Shown: positions 12,001-25,000 of the stretch, one piece after another | How the letters are laid out: every line of letters starts with the position of its first letter | How positions within the stretch are numbered: position 1 is the stretch's first letter | Notes under the pieces: model-generated | What the model saw: only the letters and a program-made list of their open reading frames with translations | What the model was told of the DNA's origin: nothing | Databases searched by the model: none | Made by a program: the position numbers and the translations under genes | DNA from: Nocardia jejuensis NBRC 103114 | GTDB taxonomy: Bacteria; Actinomycetota; Actinomycetes; Mycobacteriales; Mycobacteriaceae | Assembly (NCBI RefSeq): GCF_001613145.1 | Contig: NZ_BDBU01000018.1 | Coordinates: 1-64,000, forward strand | DNA length: 64,000 bases | Direction of reading: 5' to 3'

Positions 12001-15000
12001 AGGCCTTTCATCCGATGGGCGGTGCCGTTCGTTCTCGAGCGGGGCCGACGGCACGGGCTGGGCCGAGGGCGTCGGAGTACTCGTCGTGGAACGCCTCTCC
12101 CGTGCCGAGGAACTGGGTCATCGGGTGCTGGCGGTGGTGGCCGGTTCGGCGGTCAACCAGGACGGCGCGTCCAATGGTCTGACCGCGCCGAACGGCCCTG
12201 CACAGCAACGGGTGATCCAGCAAGCACTGGCCAACGCCGGGCTGGGTGTGGGTGATGTGGATGTGGTCGAGGCGCACGGGACGGCCACCACGCTCGGTGA
12301 TCCGATCGAGGCCCAAGCACTGTTGGAAACTTACGGGCAGCGTGCGGGCGGTGAGCCGTTGTGGCTGGGTTCGATCAAATCGAACATGGGCCATGCCCAG
12401 GCCGCCGCAGGCGTGGCGGGTGTGATCAAGATGGTGCAGGCCATGCGCTTCGGGCGTATGCCCGCGACGCTGCACGTGGATGAGCCTTCGCCGCATGTGG
12501 ATTGGTCGGCCGGCCGAGTGGAGTTGCTGACACGGCCTCGAGACTGGCCGCGCAATGGACGGCCTCGGCGAGCGGCGGTGTCGTCGTTCGGGATCTCGGG
12601 CACGAACGCTCACGTCATTCTGCAAGAGCCGGCCGTTCCGCCCGCGCCTCGGGGCGAGGGCCTGGACCCGGACGGATCTGTCGCCGCACGCACCGAGCGG
12701 GTCCTTCCGTTCGTGCTGTCGGGGAAATCCGCCCGGGCGGTCGCCGACCAGGGCACTCGCCTGCGGGAATACATTGCGGCCGAGGATGTCTCGACCGGAG
12801 ACGTGTCGGTCTCGCTCACCGCTCGAACCGTCTTCGAGCACCGCGCCGTCGTGGTGGGAGCCGGAATCGGGGAGCTGCTGGCCGGACTCGAGGAACCGAC
12901 GGTGACCGGGAGGGCGCGGGTCACGGGTACTCGCACGGCGCTGGTGTTTCCGGGTCAGGGTTCGCAGTGGATCGGCATGGGCAGGGAGCTGCTCGAGAGC
13001 TCTCCGGTGTTCGCCGAACATCTTTCGGCAGTGCAGGAGGTGTTGTCGGAGCTGGTGGATTGGTCACTGCTCGAAGTGGTGTCGGGGACGGCCGCTGACG
13101 TGGACTTCGAGCGGGTCGATGTCGTGCAGCCTGCGTTGTTCGCGGTGATGACCTCGCTGGCGACGATGTGGGAGTCGGTCGGGGTGCGCCCGGATGTGGT
13201 GATCGGTCATTCACAGGGGGAGATCGCGGCCGCATACGTCGCGGGCGCGCTCTCTCTGCAGGACGCCGTGCGGATCGTGGTGGGTCGCAGTCGTGCGATT
13301 TGCGCGATCGCGGGGTCCGGAGCGATGGTCTCGGTGGCGGCACCCGTGGACCGTGCCCGGAATTTGATCGCTGGCTGGGGCCCTGCCCTGAGCGTTGCGG
13401 CGGTGAACAGTCCTGCGGCGACGGTGATCTCCGGCGACGCGAACGCGTGTGCGGAGTTGATCGCCATGTGTGAGCGCCAAGGCGTGTGGGCCCGTCGCAT
13501 CCCGGTGGACTATGCCTCGCACTCGTCGCATGTGGACTCGCTGAGGGAGTCCGTGCTCGAGGCGCTGTCGGGGATCGCTCCTCGGTCCGTCCCGGACGGC
13601 GGTCCGGTATTCATCTCGACCGTGACCGGACAGCCGATGGACACGGTCGGATTGACCGCTGAGTACTGGTTCACGAACCTGCGTGAGAGCGTGCGCTTCG
13701 ATCAGGCGTTCGCGGCGGCGTTCGAGGCGGGATGTCGCGCGTTCGTGGAGTCGAGTCCGCATCCGGTGCTGACCACCGCGGTCCACGACAATCTCGACGT
13801 TCTCGCCGGTTCCGGATCTCAGGCGGGCGGCGATGCCGTTGTGGTGGGGACGCTCCGTCGTGAGGAGGGGGGATCGCGACGATTCCTCATCTCGGCAGCG
13901 GAGCTGTTCGTCGCCGGCGGCCCCCTCGACTGGGCAGCGGCGACGGCCGACTGCGGCGGTCGGCGGGTCTCGCTGCCGCCGTACGCCTTTCAGCATGAGC
14001 GGTATTGGCAGCTTCCGGACTCTGCCACCGACGCCTCGGGACTCGGGTTACGCGCCATGCCGCATGCACTGCTGGGCGCGATCGTGGACGTCCCGGACAG
14101 CGGACGCGTCGTCGTGTCCGGACGTTTGTCGGTCGCTACCATGCCCTGGCTGGCCGACCATGCGGTTTTCGGCCGGATCCTGTTCCCTGGAACGGGTTTC
14201 GTCGAACTGGCGACCGCCGTCGCGGACCGGGTCGGTTGCGATTCGGTCCGCGAACTGACCCTCACCGCGCCACTGCTGTTGGACGACAAATCCGTTCAGG
14301 TGTGCGTCGTGCTCGATGAACCCGGCGCCGACGGCGACCGGAGGGTGTCGATCCATTCCCGCATCCAGGGCGACACCGACGAGGGCGCCGCCGGAACGCG
14401 AGACTGGACCCTCCACGCCGAAGGTGTGATCGGCACAGCCGAGAGCATCCAGGGGCCCGAGGCGACGCCGAACTTCGCGCTCGATCCTCCACAGGGGGCG
14501 ATCGCCGTCGACATCGCGGGAGCCTATGAGTTGCTGGCCGGTCGCGGCTACGACTACGGCCCGGCGTTCCGAGGGCTGAGCGCCGTCTGGAGCACCGAGG
14601 AGGAGATCTTCGTCGAGGCCGAGTTGCCCGGCGGCGACGGGACCGGTTTCGGGACGCATCCGGCTTTGCTGGACGCGCTGCTGCACGCGGTGCTCATCAC
14701 CTCCGGTACCGATTCGGAAGTCCGGTTGCCCTTCGCCTGGTCGGGAATTCGATCGTTGGCAGTGGGCGCGACGCGGGTGCGTGCTCGGCTGCGCGCCACC
14801 GGCGCCGACACCTTCTCGATCGAGGTGGCGGACACGGCAGGCCGGCCGGTCATGACCGTGGACTCACTGCTCTCGCGCCCGGTCTCGCCCGGGCAATTGG
14901 CCGCGGGCCAGACCTCGGACGCGATTGAAGGGCTGCATCTGCTCGGTTGGATCGACGCCGAGACCGACACCCGGATTCGCGAGATCGGCGACATCCGAGT

Positions 15001-18000
15001 ACTCGAAAGCGGTTCTTCGGCAACGGTGTTCGATGAGTTCTCGACGGCGATGGATGCCGCCGACACCGGGCCGCTCGCGGAGTTCTACGCGATCCGCTGC
15101 GCGGGCGCCGCGGCTGTGAACGCCGCCCCGCAGTCTGCCGACCTCGCCGTCGCCACACACGAGCTGACCGCATATGTCCTGCACGTCCTGCAGCACTGGC
15201 TGGGTGAGGCACGATTCGCGGATGCCCGTCTGGTGGTGGTGACACGAGGAGCGATCGAGACCCCCGGCACTCCCGTGACCGATCCGGCGGCAGCAGCGGT
15301 CTGGGGGTTGGTGGCCTCGGCGCAGACCGAGCACCCGGATCGAATCATTCTGCTCGACAGTGATATTCACGTGGACGAGACCGATATCGGGTGGGCGCTG
15401 AGCCGGATCGCGGCGACCGAGCCGCAGCTCGCACTACGTGGAGACGCGATCCTGCTGCCGCGCCTAATCGCGGCGGACCGCGGGCCGGCAGTGTCACGAC
15501 CGGACGAACTCTGCCTCGGCGCCGGCGCGGTTCTGGTGTCCGGCGGCACCGGTGGCCTGGGTGCGCTGATGGCGCGGCATCTGGTCGACGCCTACGGCGC
15601 GCGCGACCTCGTGCTGACCAGTCGCAGCGGACTCGCCACACCGCAGGTGCATGCCGTGGTCTCCGAACTGGAAGCGGCCGGCGCCCAGGTTCGAGTGGTC
15701 TCGTGCGACGTGACCGATCGCGTCGCACTGAACGACCTGGTGTCGGAGATCGTGTCCTCACGGCGTTTGGTGGGCGTGGTGCATGCGGCCGGCGTCCTCG
15801 ACGACGGCGTCATCGAGTCGTTGAGCGCTGCCCGATTGCGGGATGTACTGGCGCCCAAGGTCGACGGTGGCTGGAATCTGCATCTCGCGACGGCGGAACT
15901 CGAGCTGTCTCTGTTCGCGGTGTTCTCCTCGATCGCGGGCGTGCTGGGTACAGCGGGCCAGGCGAACTACGCGGCCGGCAACCGGTTCCTGGACGGCTTG
16001 ATCTCGCACCGCCGTGCCAGTGGCTTGGCAGGGATTTCCCTGGCCTGGGGTCTGTGGGAGCAGGGAACCGGATTGACCGGGCGACTGAACTCGCATGACG
16101 TGTCACGGATGAACCGTGACGGCCTGACGTCGATGAGTGACGAACAAGGCCTGGCGCTGTGGGACGCGGTGCTGGACACCGGCGAACCGCTGGCGGTGCC
16201 CGCGCGACTGGACCGAACGGCGCTGCGAGCCCGAGCCGAGGAGGGCCGACTGCCGGCGCTGCTGTCCGGCCTTGTGCGCGTGGGACGCCGTGCCGCCACG
16301 AACACGGCGCCCGAGATCGGCAACGCACTGCGTGACCGCTTGGCGGCCCTCGAACCGGATCGCCGCTTGGACGCGGTGCTCGAGTTGGTGCGTGAGCAGG
16401 CGGCAGCGGTGCTGGGACACTCGGGGGCAGCCGCCATCGAACCCGATCGCGCTTTCAAGGAGTTGGGCTTCGACTCCTTGGACGCGGTGGGTTTCCGGGA
16501 CCGCCTGGGCAACGCCACGGGCGTCAAACTGCCGGCGAGCGCGGTCTTCGACTACCCGTCACCAGATTCCCTGGCCCGATTCCTGTTCTCTGAGTTGGGG
16601 TTCGAGGACGAGTCGACCTCCGGACGCCGCGCCATGACGACCACGATCGACACGGCGGGTGATCCGCTGGCCATCGTGGGCATCGCATGCCGATATCCAG
16701 GTGGTGTGAATTCGGCCCGCGCACTGTGGGACATGGTGGACCGAGGTCTCGACGTGATCGGCGAGCTACCCGCCGACCGTGGCTGGGACCCAGCGCGGCT
16801 GTACGACCCCGAACCCGGGAAACCGGGGAAGTCCTACGCTCGAGCTGGTGGATTCCTCTATGACGCAGCGGAATTCGATGCCGACTTCTTCGGCATCAGC
16901 CCGCGCGAAGCTCTCGGTATGGACCCGCAGCAACGACTGCTGCTCGAGGTGTCGTGGGAGGCTCTCGAAGACGCGGGCATCGACCCGCACGACCTGAAGG
17001 GCAGCGACACCGGCGTCTTCACGGGGTTGGCATCGCCGCAGGGATACGGCGGTGAGGGCTTCGGAATCCCGTCTATCGCGGCAAGTGTCGCCTCCGGTCG
17101 GGTGTCCTATGTGCTGGGCCTGGAGGGCCCGGCGATGACGGTGGACACGGCGTGCTCGTCCTCGCTGGTGGCGCTGCATCTGGCCGGGCAGGCGGTGCGG
17201 TCGGGCGAGTGCGACCTGGCTCTGGTCGGCGGTGTCACGGTCATGTCGACACCGGAGGTATTCATTGAATTCTCACGGCAGCAGGGCCTTTCACCGGACG
17301 GGCGGTGCCGATCCTTCGACAGCGGCGCCGACGGCACCGGGTGGGCCGAGGGCGTGGGCGTGCTGGTCGTCGAACGGCTCTCACGCGCAGAGGAATTGGG
17401 GCACCGGGTGTTGGCGGTGGTGGCCGGGTCGGCGGTGAATCAGGATGGTGCGTCCAATGGTTTGACCGCGCCGAACGGTCCGTCGCAGCAGCGGGTGATT
17501 CGTCAGGCGTTGGCCAATGCCGGGCTCGATGTCGGTGATGTGGATGTGGTGGAGGCACACGGGACCGGTACCAGGCTCGGTGATCCGATCGAGGCGCAGG
17601 CGTTGCTGGCGACCTATGGTCGGCGTGAGGCTGGTGAGCCGCTGCGCTTGGGGTCGATCAAATCCAACATGGGTCACGCTCAGGCCGCTGCGGGTGTGGC
17701 GGGTGTGATCAAGATGGTGCAGGCGTTGCGCTTCGAGCGGATGCCTGCGACGTTGCATGTGGATACGCCGACTCCGCATGTGGAGTGGTCCGCGGGTCGG
17801 GTGGAGTTGCTCACCGAGGCGCGTGAGTGGCCGCGTAACGGTCGCCCTCGGCGTGCGGCGGTGTCCTCGTTCGGGATCTCGGGAACCAATGCTCACGTCA
17901 TCCTCGAGGAAGCCCCGGCGGAGTCCGAATCCACAGCGGAATCCGTCGTCGCGACCTCGCCAGTGGTGCCGTGGACGCTGGCGGCGAAATCCATGCCCGC

Positions 18001-21000
18001 ACTCTCCTCGCAGGCCACAGCGCTACTGGCGCACCTGGAGGCAGAGGAGGTCTCGAATCGAGAGATCGCCGCATCGCTGTTGTGCCGCAGTGTCTTCGAT
18101 CACCGTGCGGTTGTGCTCGGTGCCGACCGCGCAGACCTGACGGCCGGTCTGGAGTCGTTGGCTACCGGTCTGCCGGGTCCCGGCGTGATCTCCGGTCGCG
18201 TCGTCCCCGGGCGCACCGCTGTGCTGTTCTCAGGTCAGGGTTCGCAGCGGCTGGGCATGGGTCGTGAACTGGCCGAAGCCTTTCCGGTGTTCGCGGAGGC
18301 CTTGGATTCGGTCCTGACCGAGGTGGATCGATGGCTGGATCGACCACTGCGAGAAGTGATGTGGGGCTCGGACGAAGCACTGCTCGAATCGACCCGATAC
18401 GCGCAGCCGGCGCTGTTCGCCTTCGAGGTGGCCATGTTCGGGCTGCTGCGATCGTGGGGTGTGACCGTGGACGCCGTAGCGGGTCATTCGGTGGGCGAGA
18501 TCGCCGCGGCGCACGTGGCAGGAGTGTTGTCGCTGTCCGATGCCGCGCGGTTGGCGGTGGTGCGCGGGCGTTCGATGCAGGCGCTACCGTCGGGCGGAGC
18601 GATGGCCGCGATCCAGGCGAGCGAAGCGGAAGTCACCGGTGAGCTGCGTGAGGGTGTCGATCTCGCGGCGGTCAACGCCGAAGGGGCCGTAGTGATTTCC
18701 GGAGTCGCCGCAGCGGTGGAGTCGGTGGCGGCGGTGTTCGCCGAGCGCGGACGCAAGACCTCGCGCCTGCGTGTCTCACATGCGTTTCACTCCGTGTTGA
18801 TGGATCCGATGCTGACTCGGTTCGCCGATGACATCGCGGATCTGACCGTGTCGGCTCCACAGATTCCGGTGGTGTCGAATCTGACCGGGGAGCTCGCCGG
18901 AGACGGCTACGCGGAGACCGGCTACTGGGTCGATCATGTGCGCCGCTCGGTGCGGTTCGCCGCAGGGGTGGCGGCGCTGTCCGATGCGGGGATCACCCGC
19001 TTTCTCGAGGTCGGTCCGGACGCGATGCTGGCGCCGATGATCGCTCAGGGCGTGGACCCGGCTCGGACCCGAGTGATGGCCATGGCGCGCCGCGAGGTCG
19101 CCGAGGTGATGGCGGCGTTGTCGGGTGTGGCGGAACTGTATGTCGCGGGCGGCGCGATGGAGTGGTCCGCGCTCGCCCCCGAAGCACACCGACGCCGGGT
19201 GTCGTTGCCGCCGTACGCGTTCCAGCGCCGGCGGTACTGGCTCGATCAGCGCCCGCGGACCGATATCTCGCGACTGGGATTGCGTGCGGTCGACCATGCG
19301 CTGCTGGGCGCAGAGGTCGAGTCGCCGGACAGTGGCCGGATCGTGGTGACGGGCCGATTGTCGGTGGCTTCGGCGTCGTGGCTGTCCGATCACGCGGTGT
19401 TCGGCCGGGTGTTGCTGCCAGGAGCGGGTTTCGTGGATCTGATGGCGACCGTGGCCGATCGCGTGGATTGCGCCGTGGTGCGTGAACTGACGCTCACGAC
19501 GCCGCTCGTTCTGACCGACTCGGCCATCGCGGTGCAGATCGTGGTCGCTGAACCGGCCCTCGACGGGACCCGCACGGCGACGGTATTCGGACGACCGGAG
19601 ACCGAAACAGGTTCCGGGGCAGATGAATCCGCCGAGTGGACCATCCACGCCGAGGCGGTGCTCGCCCCTGCGGAGCAGAAGAACGTGCCGGAATCGACCA
19701 CTTGGGCGGCGTGGCCGCCCCCGGGAGCGACAGCCCTCGACCTGACCGAGGTGTACGACCGCCTGGCCCGTCGCGGCTACGGTTACGGGCCGGTTTTTCG
19801 TGGGCTGGAGGGTGTCTGGCGCGACGGGGCGGATGTGTTCGTCGAAGCCGCGTTGCCCGGTGGCGACGGCTCCGGCTTCGGAATCCATCCCGCGCTCCTG
19901 GATGCGGTTCTGCACGCCGTCCTGATCACCTCGGCGGACTCGGATCGGACCGTTCTGCCCTTCGCGTGGTCCGGAATCGAATTGTTCGCGACGGGTGCGA
20001 CCCGAGTCCGGGCTCGGCTCCGGACGACGGGCACCGACTGTGTCTCGGTCGAGATCGTCGATCCGGCCGGGTATCCGGTGCTGACGGTGGACTCGTTGCT
20101 GTCGCGGCCGGTATCGGCGGAACAGCTCGCCGCTGTATTGACGGACGTCCCAGTGAAGGGTCTGTACGAGACGCGGTGGGTTCCCGCCGCCGAAGAGCCG
20201 CGCCCCGACCCGGCGGAACTGCCGAACATTCAGGTGCTGCGTTGCATCGGAGACACTGTCGTCCCCGATGTGGCTGCCGAAGTCAACACGCGGGTAGCCG
20301 CCGTGCTGAGTTCCGTGCAGTCGTGGATGAGTGAACCCGGGTACCCCGATTCGCGTCTGATCGTCCTGACGAGGGGCGCGGTCGATACCGAGCTGGGAGG
20401 GGTCACCGACCTGGCCGGGGCAGCCGTTTGGGGATTGGTGGGTTCCGCGCAGGCAGAGAGCCCGGAGCGGATCGTTGTGCTCGACAGCGATATCGAGCTG
20501 GACGACGCGCAGATCGGGCGAGTGGTGAGTCGCGCACCGCGTGGGGAAACACAGCTCGCCCTTCGTGCGGGGGACATACTCGTCCCGCGGTTGACCGTCG
20601 TCGAAACACGGGGCGCAGACACGGAATCCACGCGTACTCCGCTCGGCGAAGGAATTGTGATCGTGACGGGCGGGACGACCGGCCTGGGTTCGGTCATCGC
20701 CCGGCATCTGGTCACCGCGCACGGCGCTCGGAATATCGTACTGACCAGCCGCCAGGGTGCCCGGACTCCGGGGGTCGAGCCGGTTGTCGAAGAACTGCGC
20801 ACCGCGGGAGCGCGGGTGCGAGTCATGGCCTGCGACGTAGCCGACCGAACCGCGGTGCGCGAGCTGATCTCCGAGCTCCACGCGTCCGGGCCTCTGACCG
20901 GGGTGGTGCACGCGGCCGGAGTACTCGATGACGGTGTCATCGAGACGCTGACCGCCGATCGGCTGCACGCCGTAATGGCTCCCAAGGTCGGGGGTGCGTG

Positions 21001-21976
21001 GAACCTGCACGAGGCGACCGCGGACCTGAATCTGTCACTCTTCGTGGTGTTCTCGTCGATCGCGGGCGTCCTCGGTACCCCGGGACAGGCGAACTACGCG
21101 GCGGGAAACCGCTTCTTGGACGGGTTGATCTCGTATCGGCGGGCACAGGGCCTGTCGGGCACCTCACTCGCCTGGGGATTGTGGTCGCAGGAGACAGGGA
21201 TGACTCGCCGGCTGACCGACGGCGACAGGTCACGTGTCGGCGGCGACGGACTCACCGCCATGACGACCGATCATGGTCTGGCGCTGTGGGACGCCGCGCT
21301 GGCCTCCGATCGAGCGCTGCTCGTGCCCGCGCGGCTGGACCCGGCGGCGCTGCGAACCCTGGCTGATCAACGGCGTCTTCCGGCGGCGTTGTCGAACCTG
21401 GTGCGCGCCGGACGCCGAGTGGCCGCCGCGACAGCCGGCACCGGTGGGCCCGATCTGCGGCAACGGGTGGCGGGGCTGGATGACGACCGTCGTCGAGACC
21501 TGCTGCTGAGCGTTGTGCGAGAACAGGTCGCCGCGGTTCTGGGACATGACGGGGCAGCCGCGATCGAGCCGGACCGCGCGTTCAAAGAACTCGGTTTCGA
21601 TTCCCTGGCCGCAGTCGACTTCCGGAACCGTCTGGGCGTGACGGCGGGTCTCCGACTCCCCGCGAGCCTGATTTTCGACTACCCGGATCCGGCCGCACTG
21701 GTCGACTATCTGGCCGCTGAGTTGGTCGGCGGCACCCCCGCCCCGGAGTCCTACTCCGCCCATGCGGTGGACAACCTGCTCGGCGGTCTGGAGGCGGCCT
21801 TGACCGGGTCCGCGTGGGCTGGTCGCGACGACCCGACCACACAGCACGTGCTCACACGCCTCCGGGCGCTCACCGAGAGATGGACAGGGCTCACCGAGTC
21901 CGAGTCCGACCCGAACAGCGATATCGAATCGGCGAGCGGTGAGGAGCTCTTGGCGCTCATCGATCGCGAATTCTGA
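6059..21976 (+). CDS. Type I modular PKS, three modules, each KS-AT-DH-KR-ACP
   Basis: 5305 residues, with an N-terminal coiled-coil docking helix ([15 protein letters not shown]) and a C-terminal docking region (about nt 21750-21973). Module A: KS 6170-7420, AT 7700-8800 (GHSQGEI, YASH: methylmalonyl-CoA), DH 8850-9675, KR 10270-10850, ACP 11125-11340. Module B: KS 11400-12630 (EAHGTAT rather than EAHGTGT), AT 12935-14010 (YASH: methylmalonyl), DH 14065-14895, KR 15527-16110, ACP 16385-16600. Module C: KS 16667-17915, AT 18218-19240 (GHSVGEI, HAFHS: malonyl), DH 19297-20125, KR 20654-21240, ACP 21510-21720. All three DHs keep HxxxGxxxxP and DxxxH; all three KRs carry LDD (B-type) and Ser/Tyr/Asn. 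The module C KR nucleotide loop reads GGTTGLG instead of GGTGGLG, still fitting TGxxxGxG. No ER is present, so each module should leave a double bond. Start ATG overlaps the previous stop by four bases, so translation is probably coupled. Confidence 0.97.
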   Translation: MTGVSDSNLLDALRASMKQVERLRRENRGLLGKSAPEPLAIVGMGCRYPGGVTSAHGLWEMVDSAADAIGDFPRRRGWDVDGLYDPQPGTAGKTYARSGGFLYDAGEFDAEFFGISPREALGMDPQQRQLLEVSWEALEDAGIDPETLRGTSTGVYVGVASLARYGTAGNGIPATAPSVASGRVSYVLGLEGPAVTVDTACSSSLVALHLAGQAVRSGECDLALVGGVTVMATPELFVEFSRQQGLSADGRCRSFSASADGTGWGEGVGVLVVERLSRAQQLGHRVLAVVAGSAVNQDGASNGLTAPNGPSQQRVIRQALSNAGLGIGDVDVVEAHGTGTRLGDPIEAQALLATYGRREGGEPLRLGSIKSNFGHTQAAAGVAGVIKMVQAMRFERMPATLHVDTPSPHVEWSAGRVELLTEAREWPRSGRPRRAAVSSFGISGTNAHVILEEAPPVETIAAQQDSALPTQILPWVLSAKSAASLTAQAARLREFVTGADVSAADVSAALARRSVFSYRAVVLGSDLAQLTAGLDAVVPVSPVGATGRTALVFPGQGSQWIGMGRELLHSSAVFADHMRAVDQALSTLVEWSLLEVISETAGDVDPERVDVVQPLLFAMMTSLARWWESIGVRPDVVIGHSQGEIAAAYIAGGLSLEDAVRVVVGRSRAIAAIAGSGAMVSVAVPADRARELIGGWGAALSIAAVNGPAATVISGDALACAELVLACERQGVRARRIPVDYASHSEQVARVRDSVLDALAGITPRTVADGGPVFVSTVTGRPMDTAELTAEYWYTNLRETVDFERAVESAFEIGCRIFVESSPHPVLTTSTHDITGMLIESRGDRAEAGTESTEYPVIVESLRRDDGGERRLLSSAAAVFTGGGAVDWPAIATAAGGRWISLPPYAFEHRHFWQAAATADAAGFGLRSAEHPLLSLAIEPADAGELVLTGRVSLSAMPWLADHAVFGRVLFPGTGFVDLVLHAADQLDCDLVRELTLRSPLIVPSEGAIQLQVIVGGETDAVAERSRRVSVYSRPDDGAGLEWILHAEATVAMSGHDRSGRTEQELPVWPPAGATAVDISGVYEDLNSRGYEYGPAFQGLIGVWRVADEVFVEAALPSTEGPQFALHPALLDAVLHALAITSDAERVMLPFVWSGVRLHAVGAPRVRARVRPLGGDSVSIEVFDAAGQPVLTVETLLTRPISADQLTEASKSIVPEGLHRVRWNPVVVDTLNGRTGGIRSIELADGGIEDDPWAQLPDEISDVVLLRWAPADAAADPIAGVHAGLPQVMRTLQSWLGEERFASTHLVVLTTTAVDTDDTAVQDLAGAAVWGLVASAQSENPGRITLLDSDVHLTDAEVAQLLSRVADDEPQLAWHDGKLLRPRLEPVERVSTEPESDDLPRIADGAVLVTGGTGGLGALVARHLVLAHGVQDLVLTSRRGPQAPGVDSVVSDLRAAGSRVRVIACDVADPNAVRELVSGITAGARLSGVVHAAGVLDDGVLPSLSTERLRAVLRPKADGGWNLHQATAGLDLSLFVVFSSIAGVLGTPGQANYAAGNRFLDGLVSYRRAHGLPSVSLAWGLWDRATGMTGHLDSGAVTRMNREGLAAMSTAQGLALWDASLASGRALLVPARIDRAVLRTHAGAGQLRPLLSGLVGNARRAVAGVADATSIGLREQLMRVPAEHRYPLVLDLIRTQAASVLGHDTSAAVDPDRAFKDLGFDSLSALQFRNALSAATGLRLRSSLVFDYPAAAVLARYLLRECGASEPVTGVRAAVATADEPLVIVGMACRYPGGVDSPTALWSMVDRELDVIGNFPADRGWDIAALYDPMPGRAGKTYTRSGGFLCDAGDFDPSFFGISPKEALAMDPQQRLLLEASWEALEDAGIDPHGLKGSPTGVYAGLMYHDYPDADGVGAIASGRISYVLGLEGPAVTVDTACSSSLVALHLAGQAVRAGECELALVGGVTVMASPEVFVEFSRQQGLSSDGRCRSFSSGADGTGWAEGVGVLVVERLSRAEELGHRVLAVVAGSAVNQDGASNGLTAPNGPAQQRVIQQALANAGLGVGDVDVVEAHGTATTLGDPIEAQALLETYGQRAGGEPLWLGSIKSNMGHAQAAAGVAGVIKMVQAMRFGRMPATLHVDEPSPHVDWSAGRVELLTRPRDWPRNGRPRRAAVSSFGISGTNAHVILQEPAVPPAPRGEGLDPDGSVAARTERVLPFVLSGKSARAVADQGTRLREYIAAEDVSTGDVSVSLTARTVFEHRAVVVGAGIGELLAGLEEPTVTGRARVTGTRTALVFPGQGSQWIGMGRELLESSPVFAEHLSAVQEVLSELVDWSLLEVVSGTAADVDFERVDVVQPALFAVMTSLATMWESVGVRPDVVIGHSQGEIAAAYVAGALSLQDAVRIVVGRSRAICAIAGSGAMVSVAAPVDRARNLIAGWGPALSVAAVNSPAATVISGDANACAELIAMCERQGVWARRIPVDYASHSSHVDSLRESVLEALSGIAPRSVPDGGPVFISTVTGQPMDTVGLTAEYWFTNLRESVRFDQAFAAAFEAGCRAFVESSPHPVLTTAVHDNLDVLAGSGSQAGGDAVVVGTLRREEGGSRRFLISAAELFVAGGPLDWAAATADCGGRRVSLPPYAFQHERYWQLPDSATDASGLGLRAMPHALLGAIVDVPDSGRVVVSGRLSVATMPWLADHAVFGRILFPGTGFVELATAVADRVGCDSVRELTLTAPLLLDDKSVQVCVVLDEPGADGDRRVSIHSRIQGDTDEGAAGTRDWTLHAEGVIGTAESIQGPEATPNFALDPPQGAIAVDIAGAYELLAGRGYDYGPAFRGLSAVWSTEEEIFVEAELPGGDGTGFGTHPALLDALLHAVLITSGTDSEVRLPFAWSGIRSLAVGATRVRARLRATGADTFSIEVADTAGRPVMTVDSLLSRPVSPGQLAAGQTSDAIEGLHLLGWIDAETDTRIREIGDIRVLESGSSATVFDEFSTAMDAADTGPLAEFYAIRCAGAAAVNAAPQSADLAVATHELTAYVLHVLQHWLGEARFADARLVVVTRGAIETPGTPVTDPAAAAVWGLVASAQTEHPDRIILLDSDIHVDETDIGWALSRIAATEPQLALRGDAILLPRLIAADRGPAVSRPDELCLGAGAVLVSGGTGGLGALMARHLVDAYGARDLVLTSRSGLATPQVHAVVSELEAAGAQVRVVSCDVTDRVALNDLVSEIVSSRRLVGVVHAAGVLDDGVIESLSAARLRDVLAPKVDGGWNLHLATAELELSLFAVFSSIAGVLGTAGQANYAAGNRFLDGLISHRRASGLAGISLAWGLWEQGTGLTGRLNSHDVSRMNRDGLTSMSDEQGLALWDAVLDTGEPLAVPARLDRTALRARAEEGRLPALLSGLVRVGRRAATNTAPEIGNALRDRLAALEPDRRLDAVLELVREQAAAVLGHSGAAAIEPDRAFKELGFDSLDAVGFRDRLGNATGVKLPASAVFDYPSPDSLARFLFSELGFEDESTSGRRAMTTTIDTAGDPLAIVGIACRYPGGVNSARALWDMVDRGLDVIGELPADRGWDPARLYDPEPGKPGKSYARAGGFLYDAAEFDADFFGISPREALGMDPQQRLLLEVSWEALEDAGIDPHDLKGSDTGVFTGLASPQGYGGEGFGIPSIAASVASGRVSYVLGLEGPAMTVDTACSSSLVALHLAGQAVRSGECDLALVGGVTVMSTPEVFIEFSRQQGLSPDGRCRSFDSGADGTGWAEGVGVLVVERLSRAEELGHRVLAVVAGSAVNQDGASNGLTAPNGPSQQRVIRQALANAGLDVGDVDVVEAHGTGTRLGDPIEAQALLATYGRREAGEPLRLGSIKSNMGHAQAAAGVAGVIKMVQALRFERMPATLHVDTPTPHVEWSAGRVELLTEAREWPRNGRPRRAAVSSFGISGTNAHVILEEAPAESESTAESVVATSPVVPWTLAAKSMPALSSQATALLAHLEAEEVSNREIAASLLCRSVFDHRAVVLGADRADLTAGLESLATGLPGPGVISGRVVPGRTAVLFSGQGSQRLGMGRELAEAFPVFAEALDSVLTEVDRWLDRPLREVMWGSDEALLESTRYAQPALFAFEVAMFGLLRSWGVTVDAVAGHSVGEIAAAHVAGVLSLSDAARLAVVRGRSMQALPSGGAMAAIQASEAEVTGELREGVDLAAVNAEGAVVISGVAAAVESVAAVFAERGRKTSRLRVSHAFHSVLMDPMLTRFADDIADLTVSAPQIPVVSNLTGELAGDGYAETGYWVDHVRRSVRFAAGVAALSDAGITRFLEVGPDAMLAPMIAQGVDPARTRVMAMARREVAEVMAALSGVAELYVAGGAMEWSALAPEAHRRRVSLPPYAFQRRRYWLDQRPRTDISRLGLRAVDHALLGAEVESPDSGRIVVTGRLSVASASWLSDHAVFGRVLLPGAGFVDLMATVADRVDCAVVRELTLTTPLVLTDSAIAVQIVVAEPALDGTRTATVFGRPETETGSGADESAEWTIHAEAVLAPAEQKNVPESTTWAAWPPPGATALDLTEVYDRLARRGYGYGPVFRGLEGVWRDGADVFVEAALPGGDGSGFGIHPALLDAVLHAVLITSADSDRTVLPFAWSGIELFATGATRVRARLRTTGTDCVSVEIVDPAGYPVLTVDSLLSRPVSAEQLAAVLTDVPVKGLYETRWVPAAEEPRPDPAELPNIQVLRCIGDTVVPDVAAEVNTRVAAVLSSVQSWMSEPGYPDSRLIVLTRGAVDTELGGVTDLAGAAVWGLVGSAQAESPERIVVLDSDIELDDAQIGRVVSRAPRGETQLALRAGDILVPRLTVVETRGADTESTRTPLGEGIVIVTGGTTGLGSVIARHLVTAHGARNIVLTSRQGARTPGVEPVVEELRTAGARVRVMACDVADRTAVRELISELHASGPLTGVVHAAGVLDDGVIETLTADRLHAVMAPKVGGAWNLHEATADLNLSLFVVFSSIAGVLGTPGQANYAAGNRFLDGLISYRRAQGLSGTSLAWGLWSQETGMTRRLTDGDRSRVGGDGLTAMTTDHGLALWDAALASDRALLVPARLDPAALRTLADQRRLPAALSNLVRAGRRVAAATAGTGGPDLRQRVAGLDDDRRRDLLLSVVREQVAAVLGHDGAAAIEPDRAFKELGFDSLAAVDFRNRLGVTAGLRLPASLIFDYPDPAALVDYLAAELVGGTPAPESYSAHAVDNLLGGLEAALTGSAWAGRDDPTTQHVLTRLRALTERWTGLTESESDPNSDIESASGEELLALIDREF
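6901..7410 (+). repeat. Homogenised KS block, copy 2
   Basis: Matches copy 1 through long exact runs, differing in small clusters such as FGHTQ against MGHAQ and in scattered silent changes. Confidence 0.7.
17399..17905 (+). repeat. Homogenised KS block, copy 3
   Basis: Almost the same DNA as copy 1, including the stretch encoding [13 protein letters not shown]. The neighbouring module B KS of the same protein (nt 12120-12630) has diverged much further in silent positions. Confidence 0.7.
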
Positions 21977-22008
21977 GCTCCGGCACTGCGATCGAAGGAC
22001 TGAGACAC

Positions 22009-25000
22009 ATGGCCGACGAAGCCAAGTACACGCAGTATCTGAAACGGATGACGGTCGAGCTTCGAGAAGCCCGCAACCGGATACACGCACTCGAGCACGC
22101 GGCATCCGAACCCATGGCGATCGTGGGCATGGCGTGCCGGTATCCGGGCGGAGTGCACTCCGCGGCCGATCTGTGGACGATGGTCGATCGACGTGCGGAG
22201 GGCATCGGCAGTTTTCCGTCCGACCGTGGCTGGGATGTGGCGGGACTGTACGATCCGGAGCCGGGCGTGCCCGGCAAGACGTACACGTGCTCTGGTGGAT
22301 TCCTCTACGACGCAGGGGATTTCGACGCCGCGTTCTTCGGGATCAGCCCTCGCGAAGCCATGACGATGGACCCACAGCAGCGTCTGTTGCTCGAGACGTC
22401 ATGGGAGGCGCTCGAGGACGCCGGGATCGAGCCGGGGTCCCTGCGCGGATCGGACACGGGTGTGTTCTCGGGGGTGATGTATCACGATTACGGCCCGATG
22501 GAGCAGGCCGGCTCGGTGGTGTCGGGCCGAATCGCCTACACCCTGGGCCTGCAGGGCCCGGCGGTGACCGTGGATACCGCGTGCTCCTCCTCTCTGGTCG
22601 CATTGCACACGGCGGCGCAGTCGTTGCGATCGAGGGAGTGCGGTCTTGCCCTCGTCGGCGGGGTCACCGTGATGTCGAAACCGGACATCTTCGTGGAGTT
22701 CTCCCGGCAGCAGGGGCTTTCGCCGGATGGGCGATGCCGTTCGTTCTCCGGTGCCGCCGATGGCACCGGGTGGGCCGAGGGTGTGGGCGTCCTGGTCGTG
22801 GAAAGGCTTTCGCGTGCAACGGAGTTGGGTCATCGGGTGTTGGCGGTGGTGGCGGGTTCGGCGGTGAATCAGGATGGTGCGTCCAATGGTTTGACCGCTC
22901 CGAATGGTCCGTCGCAGCAGCGGGTGATTCGTCAGGCGTTGGCCAATGCCGGACTCGGTATCGGTGATGTGGATGTGGTGGAGGCACATGGCACCGGTAC
23001 CAGGCTCGGTGATCCGATCGAGGCGCAAGCGTTGCTGGCGACCTATGGCCGGCGCGAGCACGGTGAGCCGCTGCGTCTGGGTTCGATCAAGTCGAATATG
23101 GGTCACACCCAGGCGGCCGCGGGTGTGGCGGGTGTGATCAAGATGGTGCAGGCGTTGCGCTTCGAGCGGATGCCTGCGACGTTGCATGTGGATGAGCCGT
23201 CGCCGCATGTGGATTGGGCGTCGGGTCGGGTGGAGTTGTTGACCGAGGCGCGTGAGTGGCCGCGTAACGGTCGCCCTCGGCGTGCGGCGGTGTCCTCGTT
23301 CGGGATCTCGGGGACCAATGCTCACGTCATCCTCGAAGAGGCACCGGATATCGACACCGCTGTGCCGGAATACATTCGGCCGCAACATGATCCATCGGCC
23401 TGGGTGATTTCTGGGAAAACTGCCACCGCCCTGGCGGAGCAGGCCGCGCGACTGCACCGCTTCGTCGCTGATTCCGATGTCTCCGCAGTGGACGTGGCCG
23501 GCTCGCTGACGGCTCGCTCCGTGTTCGACCATCGCGCGGTGATTCTGGGCAGCGACAAGAGCGAACTCATCGCAGGGCTGGAATCGGTCGCCGCCGGGCG
23601 CTCGCGGTCGAATGTGGTGTCGGGACAAGCGATCACCGGCCGCACGGGTGTGTTGTTCTCCGGGCAGGGATCACAGCGGTTGGGCATGGGCAGGGAACTC
23701 GCCGAGGCGTTTCCGGCATTCGCGAGGGCGTTCGACGAGGTGGTCGAGGAAGCCGACCGGTGGCTGGATCGTCCACTGCGCGACGTGATGTGGGGCTCGG
23801 ACGAGGCGGTGTTGGAGCAGACGGAGTTCGCGCAACCCGCACTGTTCGTGTTCGAGGCAGCGCTGTTCGCCCTGCTGAGATCATGGGGCCTCGCGGTGGA
23901 CGCGGTGGCCGGTCATTCGGTGGGCGAGATCACCGCGGCCTATGTGTCGGGAGCGCTGACGCTCGCGGATGCGGCGCGGTTGGTGGTGGTGCGGGGCCGG
24001 TTGATGCAGGCTCTGCCTCCGGGCGGAGCGATGGTGGCGATCGCGGCCGAAGAATCGGAGATCGCCGAGTTCCTCGCACCCGAGGTGAGTCTGGCGGCAA
24101 TCAACGCAGCGTCCTCCGTGGTGATTTCCGGTACCGCCGGTGCAGTGGAATCGGTGGCGGCGAAGTTCGCGGCCCGGGGGCGCAAGACCACCCGGCTGCG
24201 TGTGTCGCATGCCTTTCATTCGCATCTGATGGACCCGATGCTCGAGCGGTTCGCTGCCGACATCGTGGGAATCACGGTGTCGCGCCCCGGAATGCCGGTC
24301 GTGTCCAACCTGTCGGGGCAGATGGCCGGGCAGGGGTGGGCGACGCCCGACTACTGGAAGGCGCATGTGGCCTCCCCGGTTCGGTTCGCCGACGGTATAG
24401 CCGCCCTGAACCGATTGGGGGTGACCCGCTTCGTCGAGGTCGGCCCGGGGTCGGCGCTCACGGCGATGGTCGGGGAGTCCATCGACCCCGACTCGGCTAT
24501 GGCCGTGGCGGCAATGCGGAATTCGATCCCGGAACCTGTCGCGGTGTCGACGGCTCTCGCGCGGGTGTTCGCGGCAGGGGCCGAGGTGGCGTGGCCCGCC
24601 GTGATCGGCCATGACGTGAAGAGGCGAATATCTCTGCCACCCTATGCGTTTCAACGAAAGCGATATTGGTTCAGCTCGCGACGTCAGGAGAATGCGGCGG
24701 GCCTCGGGCTGCGCGACACCGGTCACCCTCTGGTTGGGGCGGTCATGGACAGCGCGGTGGAACCCGGCGTCGTGCTGTCCGGGCGCCTGTCGCTGGGCGA
24801 GCATCCGTGGCTGGCCGATCACGAAGTGCTGGGCCAGGTGTTGTTCCCCGGCACCGGATTCGTGGATCTGGCTCTGCGCGCGGGCGAGGAGGTCGGCTGC
24901 CGAGGTGTGTCCGAACTGACGCTGCTCGCGCCGCTGATTCTCCCTGGCGATGGCGTAGTCCGGATCCAGGTGGTGCTGCGTGCGAACGCGGTGGCGCGGG

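Noticed and set aside
20654..21240. Inactive KR in the third module of the 6059 gene because of GGTTGLG
   Set aside because: The TGxxxGxG spacing is kept and the LDD and catalytic Ser/Tyr/Asn motifs are intact, so loss of activity is not supported.
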